Below are positions 1-9,532 of a DNA stretch of 22,490 nucleotides, in pieces. A model generated the notes under the pieces. The model was not told where the DNA came from and made no database searches. It saw nothing but the letters and a program-made list of their open reading frames with translations. The translations under genes were made by a program, and so were the position numbers. The stretch's first letter is position 1, and every line of letters begins with the position of its first letter. This DNA is from Schoenoplectus triqueter (taxonomy: Eukaryota > Streptophyta > Magnoliopsida > Poales > Cyperaceae), in NCBI GenBank assembly GCA_964058805.1, contig CAXKVV010001844.1, forward strand, positions 1-22,490. The letters run 5' to 3'.

Positions 1-680
1 AGAGACGAGAAAATAAATTGGATCATTGACTTGATTACTTGGATCACTTGATAGGTGAGAGAATATGCGCATCTTCACGCGGCATATATAGATGCTAAAT
101 TGCTAATTGATTAGCCCATCATCGTTATAAATTATAAATACCAATCGTGCTAGTAATATGTTATGCTTAAATTATAAATTACTCTAGCAACACAGGGGCA
201 TATTATTTATTCTCATGCACATTCCCAATACGTGAAGCAAAAGTAAAATAGAATAAATATTAAAGCACTTTAAAATATCAAATTTTGATGGTAAACTCAA
301 GTACGGTAAATAATGAGAATAAAAAAATAAAATAAATAAAAAAATTTGACGGTTTAACTCGATGCGTAATAACCCTTTCCAAAAAAACGACAACAACGCA
401 CAGCAGAAACAAATTGGATTAGAGCTAATGGGGTTTTATGCTTGAACATTCCTGCCTTCGGCCTTCCGAAAGGAAACGGGCCTAGCTATAATTGTGGCCG
501 CCTCCCCTCTGGCACTCTCCAGCAAGTCCCACACTCCCACTTGGCCAGCGTGCGCCACAAAGCAGCGCAGTTTGGCGGGGCTTGGACGCTTGGTCCTGTG
601 CTAACCCAAGTGGACAATGCATGAACATTATGACATCAACTCGCCCGGGCAGAATTTTTATTTTCTCTATTTCTATTTTT
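1..680. other. Intergenic, AT-rich, with a GC-rich island
   Basis: I see no convincing gene here. The stretch at about 450-640 is much richer in G and C than its surroundings and has short open frames on the plus strand, but none resembles a protein family I know and no splice context supports them. It could be a fragment of an old gene or promoter. The rest is AT-rich spacer, apart from the duplicated segment listed separately at 251-450. Confidence 0.4.
251..450 (+). repeat. Copy 1 of a duplicated segment (compact form)
   Basis: Two blocks here recur in the same order and orientation further along. Block A (251-371) contains the shared string CAAGTACGGTAAATAA and matches 1930-2062. Block B (about 377-450) contains AGAAACAAATTGGATTAGAG and matches 3956-4050. 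In this copy the blocks are adjacent; in the second copy about 1.9 kb separates them. Similarity just outside the strongest strings suggests one duplicated segment rather than two independent short repeats. Confidence 0.6.
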
Positions 681-1500
681 TAAACTTTTAATAATAATAT
701 TTTTATTTTAAAATTTTTAACAGCATTATTCTTATTTTGTAAATGCATGCATTCACAAAACTTGTGTATGTACTTGTGTTCACACCCAATAAAAGATATT
801 AAAATTATTTTGTAAGTATTGAAACAATTTTGTGAATGCATTGATACCGAGTGCATGCATTCAAAATTAGAGGTGGATGCGGGATTTTGATTAGGGGGTA
901 ATATTGATTGTAATAGCTTATCGGGTTCAAATTCATTAACTAATCGGGTACTAAATAAAAATAAAAATAATTTAATATATATTCTTATCAAATAAAATTT
1001 TTATTAAAATAATAACATTTTATATATTAAAAATAATAACAAAATAAATCTCAAAGTAATAGATAATCAAGTTGATGAAGAAAGTTTACGTCTATGGAAC
1101 TTTATATTTTGATATCTTTGTATAATTATTTCATTATGCACGATATTAAATATTTATTTCTCAATAAAATTAATCAGACAATACAAGGGGGGAAATTTTT
1201 TTTCCAGAGGGGCAAATCCTGTTCAGAATGGAATGTGAGCACATGCATTCACAATTCAACAAAAAGAAATGCGTCCAAAATGAACTGTAAATATATACAT
1301 TCACGGTTCATTTTGAACGCATAAATTTAAAATTGAGCGCATTCATGGATCTATTTCAATACTTAAAAAAAGTTTATCATTTTTCTCTAATACGAATACA
1401 AGCGCTCATATCTAATTTGTTAACGCATGCATTTAGAAAATAGGTACATTGTTATTAAAAAAAAATTCAGAACAAAAATCAGTGTTAAACATTTATAAAA
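680..1500. repeat. Zone with recurring GCATGCATTC motifs
   Basis: No gene is seen. The motif TGCATTCA and its complement recur at about 743, 835, 864, 1244 and 1332, with a related GCATGCATTT near 1426. AATGCATGCATTCACAAAA near 739 and TTTTGTGAATGCATT near 828 form an inverted pair. Clustered short motifs in both orientations are typical of the subterminal region of class II transposons, but I could not find terminal inverted repeats or a target duplication. I treat this as a possible element remnant. Confidence 0.3.
1271..1320. repeat. Short inverted repeat (hairpin)
   Basis: Arms GCGTCCAAAATGAACTGT (1271-1288) and ACGGTTCATTTTGAACGC (1303-1320) are complementary with two mismatches (both G:U-compatible in one RNA orientation), separated by a 14-nt spacer. 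It is probably part of a degraded DNA element. No function can be read from it. Confidence 0.6.
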
Positions 1501-1929
1501 CGGGGATAGAAAAAAATTTGCAGCGCATGTCGTGCCGGTTCCCAAATTCCATCATGCTCCATAGCATCCAGATCAATTCTCAAGGTAATTTTAACAATTT
1601 TAAGTTTTTAAGTGTGAATTTTAAATAAATTCAAAAAAGTATATTAAAAAATAAAAAGTTTATATATTTTCTGTACTTGTAGATTATAGATTGGTATTGT
1701 ATTAAAACATTGTTTTATGCTTCATTCATTGTCACTAAAATTGTATACAATTTATAACTGTTGCAATTTAAAGGATCTTTGATAAATTATCAAATGACAT
1801 TTAAGTTGTACACAATTAATCAGTTTACAGTTGACATAATTGTTTCAAAATTTGACTTTGAAAAGTTAATATGAACATTCAACAATATATTTTTTATATA
1901 TTGGTGTTATCCCTTGCAAAATTAAAATT
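1501..1929. other. AT-rich intergenic stretch
   Basis: Nothing recognisable is seen: there is no supported open frame, no RNA gene, and no repeat strong enough to call. Confidence 0.5.
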
Positions 1930-2062
1930 GAATATAAATATTAAATCACTTTAAAATATCGATATTTGATCATAAAATCAAGTACGGTAAATAACAAGGA
2001 TAAAAAATATAATAAAAATTAGAAAATTGATGAATAAATTAAATGATGCGCGATAAGTAATG
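1930..2062 (+). repeat. Copy 2 of the duplicated segment, block A
   Basis: This aligns with 251-371. Both share ATATTAAA-CACTTTAAAATATC, a TTTGAT element, the exact string CAAGTACGGTAAATAA, an A-rich stretch and a closing GATGCG. The partner block B of this copy lies far downstream at 3956-4050. Confidence 0.6.
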
Positions 2063-2090
2063 GAACTTGTTATCCAACTTTATTTTGAAT

Positions 2091-2206
2091 CAAGTTCTCA
2101 ATTTTTAAAATCACCGAATCATCTAATCTAAATTTAAAATTTGGATAACAAGTTCTTAATTTTTAAAATCACTCTAATGAATCATCTAATCTGAATTAAA
2201 AAAATA
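2091..2206 (+). repeat. Tandem duplication, about 58-bp unit
   Basis: Two units start at 2091 and 2149. Both begin CAAGTTCT, continue AATTTTTAAAATCAC and include GAATCATCTAATCT followed by an AAATT-like stretch. The second unit carries a few extra bases. This is a simple local duplication in non-coding DNA. Confidence 0.65.
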
Positions 2207-2420
2207 ATTAATTTCATTATTTTGGACTGAAATACACAACTCTGCTGTTATTGAGTTTTTTAGTCCTTATTGTAATTCTTCTCAAGATCTAACGGAAAGA
2301 TCAAAACAAACAAACACAATGTTGGAAGTCTAAATATATTTTTATATCTTATTTTTGAAATTTCTGAAATACTAAACTATATTTTTTTATATATATATAT
2401 GTGTATGTATGTGTATATAT

Positions 2421-2936
2421 ATAGAGAGAGACCAAATCTACGGTGTTCTTAAGCTTATGAAAGACTTTCGTGAGTTTAGCTCAAAAAGTATATCAAATGA
2501 TCTATAAATTTTAATTTTTCACTCTCATTAAATTCTTCATATTGAAATATTATGGGGTATAAAAATTAGGGATGTTTCGAGTTTCCTAAATCACTCTTTT
2601 TAATTTTTTAAAATCAGCTCTAAAATAATAATAATATATTTAATGTTTGTACATTATTTTCAAAAATTAAAAAGAGTGACTTAAAAAATTTGAAACATCC
2701 CAAATTTTTGTACCCCATAAGATTTCAATATGAAGGATTTAATAAGAATGAAAAAACAAAATTTAGAGATCATTTGATATACTTTTTGAACTAAAATTTG
2801 ATCTCCAATAATATTTCAATGTGAAGATAATGTTTAACGGTTTGGATTGACCATTTGAACTTTCAAATTTAAAATACAGATGCAAAATACAAAAAATTTT
2901 ATACTTCGCGAAACACCATAGTCTCACTCTCTCTCT
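2421..2936. mobile_element. Foldback (long inverted-repeat) element, possibly Mutator-like
   Basis: Two arms of about 135 bp (2481-2615 and 2655-2790) are inverted copies, roughly 88% identical by my hand alignment, around a loop of about 40 nt. Outer inverted repeats also match: AGAGAGAGACCAAATCTA followed by CGGTGTT on the left, and AGAGAGAGAGTGAGACTATG followed by GTGTT when the right end is read in reverse. The string GTGTATATAT occurs directly outside both ends (2411-2420 and 2937-2946), which could be a 9-10 bp target duplication. That duplication lies in low-complexity TA/GT sequence, so its weight is limited. About 100 bp are extra in the right half. There is no coding capacity. Confidence 0.65.
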
Positions 2937-3955
2937 GTGTATATATGACAAAGAACATATCTATTTATAGCCACTTTTACAGCCATAATTTTATTATTTT
3001 ATATATCCTTCAAATGAAGGATTAGTCACATTGATAAGCTGACGTGTGAATCTCATCCATGTAGCCGACTGGAAAAAAAGTAAAAATATTTTACGTCCAC
3101 TCAATTTCTCATTACAACATTTTACTCATGTGTATCTACGTGGGTTATAAAATTTTCACCTAGTGTGCATCCATATGAGTTCAAATATTTAAACAGTTTT
3201 GAGGTTGATAAAAAATGTGTTCCGTTTATAATTATGTTTGGTCATTTTTAACAAATATAGTGTTTGTTGAAAAAATATATATTTTCTGTTAATATTTTTA
3301 TCAGATACTTTATATTTTATATTCATGTAGAAAATGTTATAAACGATATGATATGAAATGAAATTCGACGCTCGAAAAAAAAAGATGGCCAACGACTTCA
3401 AACAGTCAATTGAATATTTTAATGACCAACGGTTTTAATAAGATAATAATTCAATTTTATCTTACAACAGCCAATCATTTCATCCTATGTTGATTGATTT
3501 ATGTGTTGACTCTATCAGCTGGCCAACGAAAAGTTGCCCAAACGAATTTGCATGGTCCAATAGTTTCCATAATGGCCATTTAGAATATTTTAATTTTCGT
3601 TATGAAACACTTCTCCATTTAAAATAACAAATGGAGAGATTATTTTGGTTAGTTTCCCATAAAATGAAATTAGAATCACTCACGTATCTCTTTTGATAAT
3701 TTGGTATATGTTTAGTTGTGTTCTTCAAGGATCAATAGTTTTATATCATTATATTATAATTTTATAAGATTTAGATCATCATCAAATTATAAAAAATTAT
3801 AAATATACATTCCACACACTAATAATTTAATTTTCAATATATTATTCGATAATGTACTTATTTTAATAACTTTAATTTAGATTTTCATAATTTAATATAT
3901 AATTTCACATGTATACTCATAAAATTATTGAAATTAATTTCAACAATGACCACTT
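2937..3955. other. Intergenic stretch without a recognisable gene
   Basis: AT-rich sequence with small dyads only: TCCTTCA-AA-TGAAGGA near 3008, and an imperfect ACTCATGTG / CATATGAGT pair around 3122-3180. No open frame resembles a known protein. Confidence 0.45.
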
Positions 3956-4050
3956 CCAAAAATGACAATAATAGTAGAATTCTCTTCAGTGTGGACGTAC
4001 ATAAGAAACAAATTGGATTAGAGCCAACGAGATTTTGTGCATGAGCCTTC
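3956..4050 (+). repeat. Copy 2 of the duplicated segment, block B
   Basis: This matches 377-450. It begins CTTCCAAAAATGACAATA (compare CTTTCCAAAAAAACGACAAC in copy 1) and contains AGAAACAAATTGGATTAGAG at 4004. The roughly 1.9 kb separating it from block A at 1930-2062 contains the foldback element. Confidence 0.6.
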
Positions 4051-4059
4051 TTAATACTG

Positions 4060-4545
4060 CTAGTAGTATCAATGCTGATCAGATCTTGTATGATTCAAAT
4101 GTGAATTCATTAAAAAAATTAGATTCAAATATGAATCCAAATTGATTTAAAATTTATGGATCCAAATACGAATTCATATTCATTTATATAGTGGATATCA
4201 GATTATATTCGAATCATTATTAATTTTTATATTTAAATTTATAACAATAATTTAAATATTTAACATTAATGAAATATGTACAATATGCATCATAAAATAT
4301 ACTTCTAAAATACTAATTGAACTAACTTACTTTATATATTTTTAAAAATAATACGATCTAATTATTATTAAGACTAATATTAATTATAACTAAAATTATT
4401 AATTTTATTATAGAAAAAATATTATCATATATATCTTGGTATTAAAACTAAGAGGTAATTTTTTTTAAAATTTATAACGGATTCAAATTTAAATCATACA
4501 AAATTCAAATACAAATTCAAAAAGTAAATGAATCCTTATGCCACA
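4060..4545. mobile_element. Degenerate non-autonomous DNA element with TTCAAAT motifs
   Basis: The left end has TTGTATGATTCAAATGTGAA (from about 4085). The right end, read in reverse from about 4502, has TTTGTATGATTTAAATTTGA, so inverted repeats of about 25 bp enclose roughly 400 bp of AT-rich DNA. Variants of GATTCAAAT / GAATCC are scattered inside both ends, the kind of subterminal motif array seen in hAT-type elements. No clear target duplication was found. A 19-bp string TTATGCYACACTCTCTTAT occurs at 4536 and again at 4644. Confidence 0.4.
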
Positions 4546-4668
4546 CTCTCTTATAAAAAAAATATATTTTTGTGTACATAAGCATCACCCAAATAATAAT
4601 TGTTAATATGTAACTGACATTTTTCCCATCCAATTTCATCTCTTTATGCTACACTCTCTTATCCATAC

Positions 4669-5150
4669 TAAGACTGTAAATGAATTGAATTCTATCGAAC
4701 TAGTTAGAGTTTGAGTTTGATTTGAAATTAATTCGAACTAAATCAAACTCAAACTAAATCAAATTCGAGCTCTATCGAATATGAACTTCAAACAAACTCA
4801 ATTATTTCAACTTTTACATTTATTTGTATATTATTATAAATAATTAGAACTAAACTAATTAATATTTTATTAATTTTATATTAAAATTAAAAATATACCT
4901 AATATTTATTAATAAATTGATAATATCACACTAATTTTATAGTTAAATATTTATATTATTACATATATTATTGATGAAATAATTAAAATATTTATAAATA
5001 ATTACATAAAACTATTATGAATCGAACTCGAACTAGTTCATTAGAAAAATTATCAAACCGAACTCAAATCGAACTAATAAAAAACCTAATTGAACGAATT
5101 GAACTCGAATTAAAATTGAATAAAATACTGAATAAATTATGAATTATAAA
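4669..5150. mobile_element. Degenerate hAT-like element with TCGAACT motifs
   Basis: The left edge reads TAAGACTGTAAATGAATTGA. This resembles the TAGGGCTACAAATGAGTCGA terminus of the better-preserved element at 18831. Short motifs of the type TCGAACT, AACTCAAACT and TCGAATTC are dense in both terminal thirds in opposite orientation, and the middle is AT-only. The right terminus is not preserved and no target duplication is visible. There is no coding capacity. Confidence 0.4.
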
Positions 5151-5175
5151 ATTTTCTTATATCCCTACTCCTGAC

Positions 5176-5604
5176 TAGGGGTGTCAATGAATCAGATCGG
5201 GTCGGATCATATTATTTTATTATTTTTTTTATCCCAAACTGAACCTGACCCGATTAAATTTAGGTCAAAAAATCTGGATCCATACCCGACCCGACCCGTG
5301 TAAAATAATTAAATATTTATTAATTATTTTTTATATAATTTTAAGCAATAAAATATGAATTAATTTATAATTAATCTTAATTAGTGTACATTTAAGTTTT
5401 AATTAGTACTAAATCACAAAATTACTTTAAAAAACATAATTAATCGAGTCGGATCGGGTTGATCCGAACTTGACCCAACCCGATTCGGATCAAAAAAATT
5501 ATACTCATACCTGACCCATTTATCTTCGAATTATATCGGATCAGATCAGATTAATCCGTCGGATCAGATTTACTCATCAGATCGGATCAATAATTGACAC
5601 CCTA
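5176..5604. mobile_element. Complete non-autonomous hAT-type element, 429 bp
   Basis: The left end TAGGGGTGTCAAT and the right end ATTGACACCCTA are terminal inverted repeats. CTCCTGAC occurs immediately outside both ends (5168-5175 and 5605-5612), a perfect 8-bp target duplication as expected for hAT transposons. Both subterminal regions are packed with GGATCGGGTC / GATCCGA-type motifs and the centre is AT-rich. No open frame encodes a transposase, so it must have been moved by an enzyme made elsewhere. Confidence 0.88.
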
Positions 5605-5612
5605 CTCCTGAC

Positions 5613-6053
5613 ATATGTTTTTTTTCCTTCTTTTCCGTTTATTTGGTTATCCCTTGGTAGCAACTGCGAGGCTAAACAGGCGTCTGCAGAGTGCAGGCCC
5701 ACTATATCCGGGTTGGGCTTCAGTACACCACCAGTCTTGCATTACAGTACCAAAGCTTCCAATGACTCCTTATCATTTTTAACTTTAGAAGTTTAGTAAT
5801 GTATTGAGACTTGGGCTTGGGCTTGGTTTCACTGCCATGACTTGTTGTCTTTTAATATTAGCTCTACAAGTTTGATCAAGCATAATCAATTTGTTTTTTT
5901 TAACTATACTCAGTTTCGTTATTGAAAATAAACTGCCAACTTCTCAATTTCAATTTTATACAGAAAAAAAGGTAAATTTACTTAGAAGTTCTGGAATTAT
6001 AGTAGCATCAACTGGAATGCATTCAAACAGAGTAAACAAGAACTAACCAAGCT
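5613..6053. other. Spacer and 3' flank of the carboxylesterase gene
   Basis: Positions nearest 6053 should be the 3' untranslated region of the carboxylesterase gene, which reads toward lower coordinates. No strong polyadenylation signal stands out on the minus strand close to the stop codon. A somewhat GC-richer patch near 5650-5750 has no recognisable coding content. Confidence 0.4.
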
Positions 6054-7781
6054 CTAGATTGACCTATTTGCTTGAACAAACCCCTTTATTTCTCCCATCA
6101 GCTTTGTGGTGTCATTGTATTTTGGAAAAATATAAAATGAATGGATGGCATCTGGATACTCCACCAAACTTACCTGTCTTCCTTTCTCTTTTAGCGCTTC
6201 ATAGTACCTATATAATCAAAGAAGGAAGGTCAATCTGTTATATATATTTTCTATAACACTATAATTTCATGACCAAATATGTGCAGCTTAATATCTAGCA
6301 AATATCAAGTTTGGTTTAATACATACCGTAGCTGCCAATCGTGCAGCGGGTCGAATCCTCCAATAACCACTAATGCAGGTGGAAACGCCTCCTCAATCCC
6401 CGCTTTTATTGAATCAAAGACGTGTGCTGCCTCATGGTTTCGATTTGCGCCTTCTGGCAGGAATGCCTTCCAAGCCCAATCAGTTCTTTCCATGGAAAGT
6501 ACAGGCGCCCCGTCTAGTCGAATCTCAGACTCTGTTCTCTCTTCTCCACCAAAGAAGGGTTGCATCAGTATTGCTCCAACTAATTTAACCTGGCAAAATT
6601 CTAACCCTCACATGTTTAGTGTACTGCTCTTCCATTTTCTTTGACATTGGCTATTTCCATGTTTGCATGATTGGAAGTTGGAACAGACAATTATCTGGTC
6701 CTTGCTCTAATTAAGTTTAACGGGACTGGAATTTTGTGCTAATTCTGTCAATTTTACTTCTAGCACTTTTGCTAATGAATTATCCAGATCCATAGATAAT
6801 TAGAAATAACATGCTAATGCAAGCAACTTTGGAGAGTGCAGTTACCAGTTGTTTTCTTTGGTTATTCAGTACCTACCACAAATCCAGAGATTTTTCAACT
6901 TTTGTATTGAATTGTGATAAAAACATGCTTTTAATGTTAGTATCGAAATGATGCATATATCTCACGAAGGTCTAAAATGACCTTCTTCCAATCTTGCAAA
7001 CTAGCAGCCCACCGACGAGCAACGTGGTGTACGATATTTCCACCGGCACTATCGCCAAAAAGAAAACAATTTCCAAAATCCAACTCTAAATTGGACACGG
7101 CATCAACGGATTCGATCCCATCAGAATCCAAAAATCTTAGAACTTCAATGTTGTCATCATATGCTGCAGGGTATTTGTGCTCTGGCGCTAGTCTGTAATT
7201 CACTGAAACAACAACTGCACAGGTCTCATGAGAAATCTGACGGCACAAAGTATCATACGCTGGGGACGAAGCAGAGTAGAAACTAAACCCACCACCATGG
7301 AAGTACACTATCACTGGGATCAGCTTTCCTGCAATCCACAAAAAGTAACTTCAAAACATATGCTCCTCAACAACATGCTTGTACACAGGGAAAAAATGAT
7401 ACAGAAACTTCATCTAATGTAAATTCATGATAAATCAGAGTCAGATAAAAGAATAAACCAATAAAAAGTGAATTATAAAAAGAAAAATCTGAGTTATTCT
7501 TAAGTCTTAACACCTTGGATGGAGGGATCAGACGGCACAAACACACGAACGTACAGGTTACGAGAAGAGTCGATTGTTACATCAAAAGTACAGACCCCTG
7601 CAATGGGTTTGGGATTAGCAGCAGTGTGAGAGTAAAAGAAAGGGAGCAAGCGGCGGTTAACAGTGCCGTTGCGGCCGAGCATCAAGTCATGAAGGCGGGG
7701 GAACAGGGATAGAAGCAGCCGGTCTGTCCATGGCATCTGTGGCCATTTCATGGATGACTGTGAGCTTGGTTTATTTCCCAT
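6054..7781 (-). CDS. Plant carboxylesterase, CXE18-like (alpha/beta-hydrolase), 4 exons
   Basis: This is a complete gene. Exons run 7781-7514, 7328-6982, 6589-6327 and 6207-6054. All introns are GT-AG (185, 392 and 119 bp, phases 1, 0 and 2) and the spliced frame encodes 343 residues. The ATG at 7781 opens the first coding exon and the stop is TAG at 6054-6056. The protein belongs to the plant CXE/GID1 branch of the hormone-sensitive-lipase group. It has the oxyanion-hole motif HGGG (residues 100-103), the nucleophile elbow GDSAGG with Ser183, the NYRLAPEHKYPAAYDD block (133-148), QPFFGGEERTESE (215-227), Asp285 in GGFDPLHDWQ and His315 in PDAIHSFYIF. The Ser-Asp-His triad is therefore complete. 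GID1 receptors lack the catalytic His, so an active esterase is more likely than a gibberellin receptor. The closest family I recall is CXE18, and the length fits it. The substrate cannot be read from sequence. I see no clear N-terminal signal peptide, so it is probably cytosolic (inference). Confidence 0.93.
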
Positions 7782-8329
7782 GTCCAGACTAAAATTTTCT
7801 GATAATTGTGTTTGTGTTTCGGTTGTGTTGTTTTGTGCTTATTAGGACCACAAGTCCATAATCTACCCGGGACAAGATGCACGGCTGAATTGAATGCTGC
7901 TTTCTCCTCCGATGTATACGAAAGAGATGAATCGCTAACTATTTATTTATTTATTTTATACTGTGTACTATGTTCGAAAAGTTTATTCATTTATTTTCTT
8001 ATCTGTAAATTAACTTCCCATAAATTAAAAAAAGTTTTGGATCTCGAACTAATTTATTTGATTTATAAATTTTTCAATTGGTAATTATAACCAACCTTCA
8101 AAAAAAATGTTACAAAATGGAAATCAAAAGTCTTTTTTTTTTCAGACAAGAAGATTGTCCTAAATGTTGACACATTAACAAATCAGCCTAATCAGGAGGT
8201 GGCGTTAGAAATTTTTGGGCCACTTGCATCAAGGGAATGATAGGTGGGTCCACAGTCATTAATAGCCTCTCAACCGGAGGCTGGAGTAAATCCACACGAG
8301 TCGGGATCATGTTTTTCCAAAAATATCCG
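7782..8329. other. 5' flank of the carboxylesterase gene, then spacer
   Basis: Promoter-side DNA of the minus-strand carboxylesterase. Open frames in this interval do not resemble proteins. No well-defined element is seen between 8000 and 8330. Confidence 0.4.
7954..7960 (-). promoter_or_regulatory. Possible TATA box of the carboxylesterase gene
   Basis: On the minus strand this reads TATAAAA, about 170 bp upstream of the ATG at 7781. Spacing is reasonable for a plant promoter with a 5' leader of about 140 nt. It sits in T/A-rich sequence where such matches arise by chance, so the call is tentative. Confidence 0.25.
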
Positions 8330-8762
8330 AGGTAAATTCAGTCCATTGACTACTCATTCCATCCCGACCCGACCTCCAACCTGTCTAACTCGGTCAGCCC
8401 GGGGAAAAATCCAACTAACCCGGCTAAATCCGACTAAATCCGGCCAAATTCAAAAAAATCTGGTTACTTAAATGCACACCTTAGGTTTAGTTTTTTTGTT
8501 AATTAGATTTTGATATTAATAAACTAATATAATTACATCATATAATTAAATATATATAGATGGTTAAATATTTTTGATAATTTGAACAAATTTTTATATA
8601 TTTTTTGAATTTATTTAAAATTATTTAAGTTAATTTGATTTTTTACAAAAATTGAAAAAAAAAAAAAGATTTTTTTGCCCCGACCCAGCTCTCCATTAAC
8701 CTGATCGCTTAACTGTCCAAATTTAGACCGGAATATGCCGACCCGGCTCTATTTAAAACACT
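8330..8762. mobile_element. Remnant of a CCCGAC-rich hAT-type element
   Basis: Two clusters of CCCGACC / CCGGCTAAATCCG motifs (about 8365-8460 and 8678-8750) flank an AT-rich core, as in the better-preserved elements at 13989 and 14099. The right edge, read in reverse from 8762, is TAGTGTTTTAAATAGAGCCG. It closely resembles the reversed right end at 13989 (TAGTGTTATAAAATCAGACG). The left terminus and target duplication are not recognisable. No transposase is encoded. Confidence 0.5.
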
Positions 8763-9532
8763 AGAGGGGACTAAAAAATTGTTGACGCCAGAAAGACGAG
8801 TGGCGCAGAGGTCTCTGTCATATGGGACTAAAAAAAGATTGTTGAATGAAGGTCCATGCTAAGACTCACATAGCAGAGTAATTATTTGGTGGTTTGTAAA
8901 TATTTTTTTTATTTTTTAGAAAATAATATAAGAATCAAGTTCATAAATTTTATGTTTATGAAATTTGTATTCAGGTCGTTCTCATTAATTATCATTTTAA
9001 TTTTTATATAGCAGCTTAATTTTTTTTATGTGATTAAAGACATATTTCAGATTGTGTGCAAGAACATTTGATAATGAATTAATAAAAATGAGCGAAATAA
9101 ACGGAAGGAGAGAGAGATGTGAGATCAGAAAACAGGGATAATAGGATTAGAATTTAGAGATGAAGAGAGAACTATTACAGTTTTTTATTTGCTGAAGGGT
9201 CAAATTGAAGTTGATTAACAAATATATATAATCCATAGTATAATCTACTAAAATTTGAAAACTCTACTTAAAAATCTATAGCGTAGGACTAGGATGCATG
9301 AAGCTAAATCTATTTAGAAGAAAGCCCAGTCACGGTTTAAGCGTTTAAACCATTCAAAAGGTGCAGAAATTGTACGGATAAGAATGTTGATTGGACAAAT
9401 ATCTGTTGGTTAAAAAATAATCAAACATAACACAAAAGTTGGATTGATATGATTGATTTTATTTTATAAATTTGTTTGAAATCTTGACAAGATAAGTTTT
9501 AACCAAACATAATAACGCATCTCCTACACAAT
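8763..9532. other. Intergenic stretch without a recognisable gene
   Basis: AT-rich spacer. The phrase GGGACTAAAAAA followed shortly by TTGTTGA occurs twice (about 8767 and 8824), a small local duplication. Nothing else is identifiable. Confidence 0.45.

Noticed and set aside
442..624. Plus-strand open frames in the GC-rich island
   Set aside because: Short, with no recognisable domain and no splice or start context. Composition alone explains the openness.
7500..7513. The first carboxylesterase exon read through to the in-frame TAA as a complete short protein
   Set aside because: A GT donor at 7513 joins in phase to the acceptor at 7329 and restores the family sequence up to HGGG, so the stop is intronic.
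6279..7712. Plus-strand open frames over the carboxylesterase exons
   Set aside because: They are antisense shadows of well-supported exons on the minus strand.
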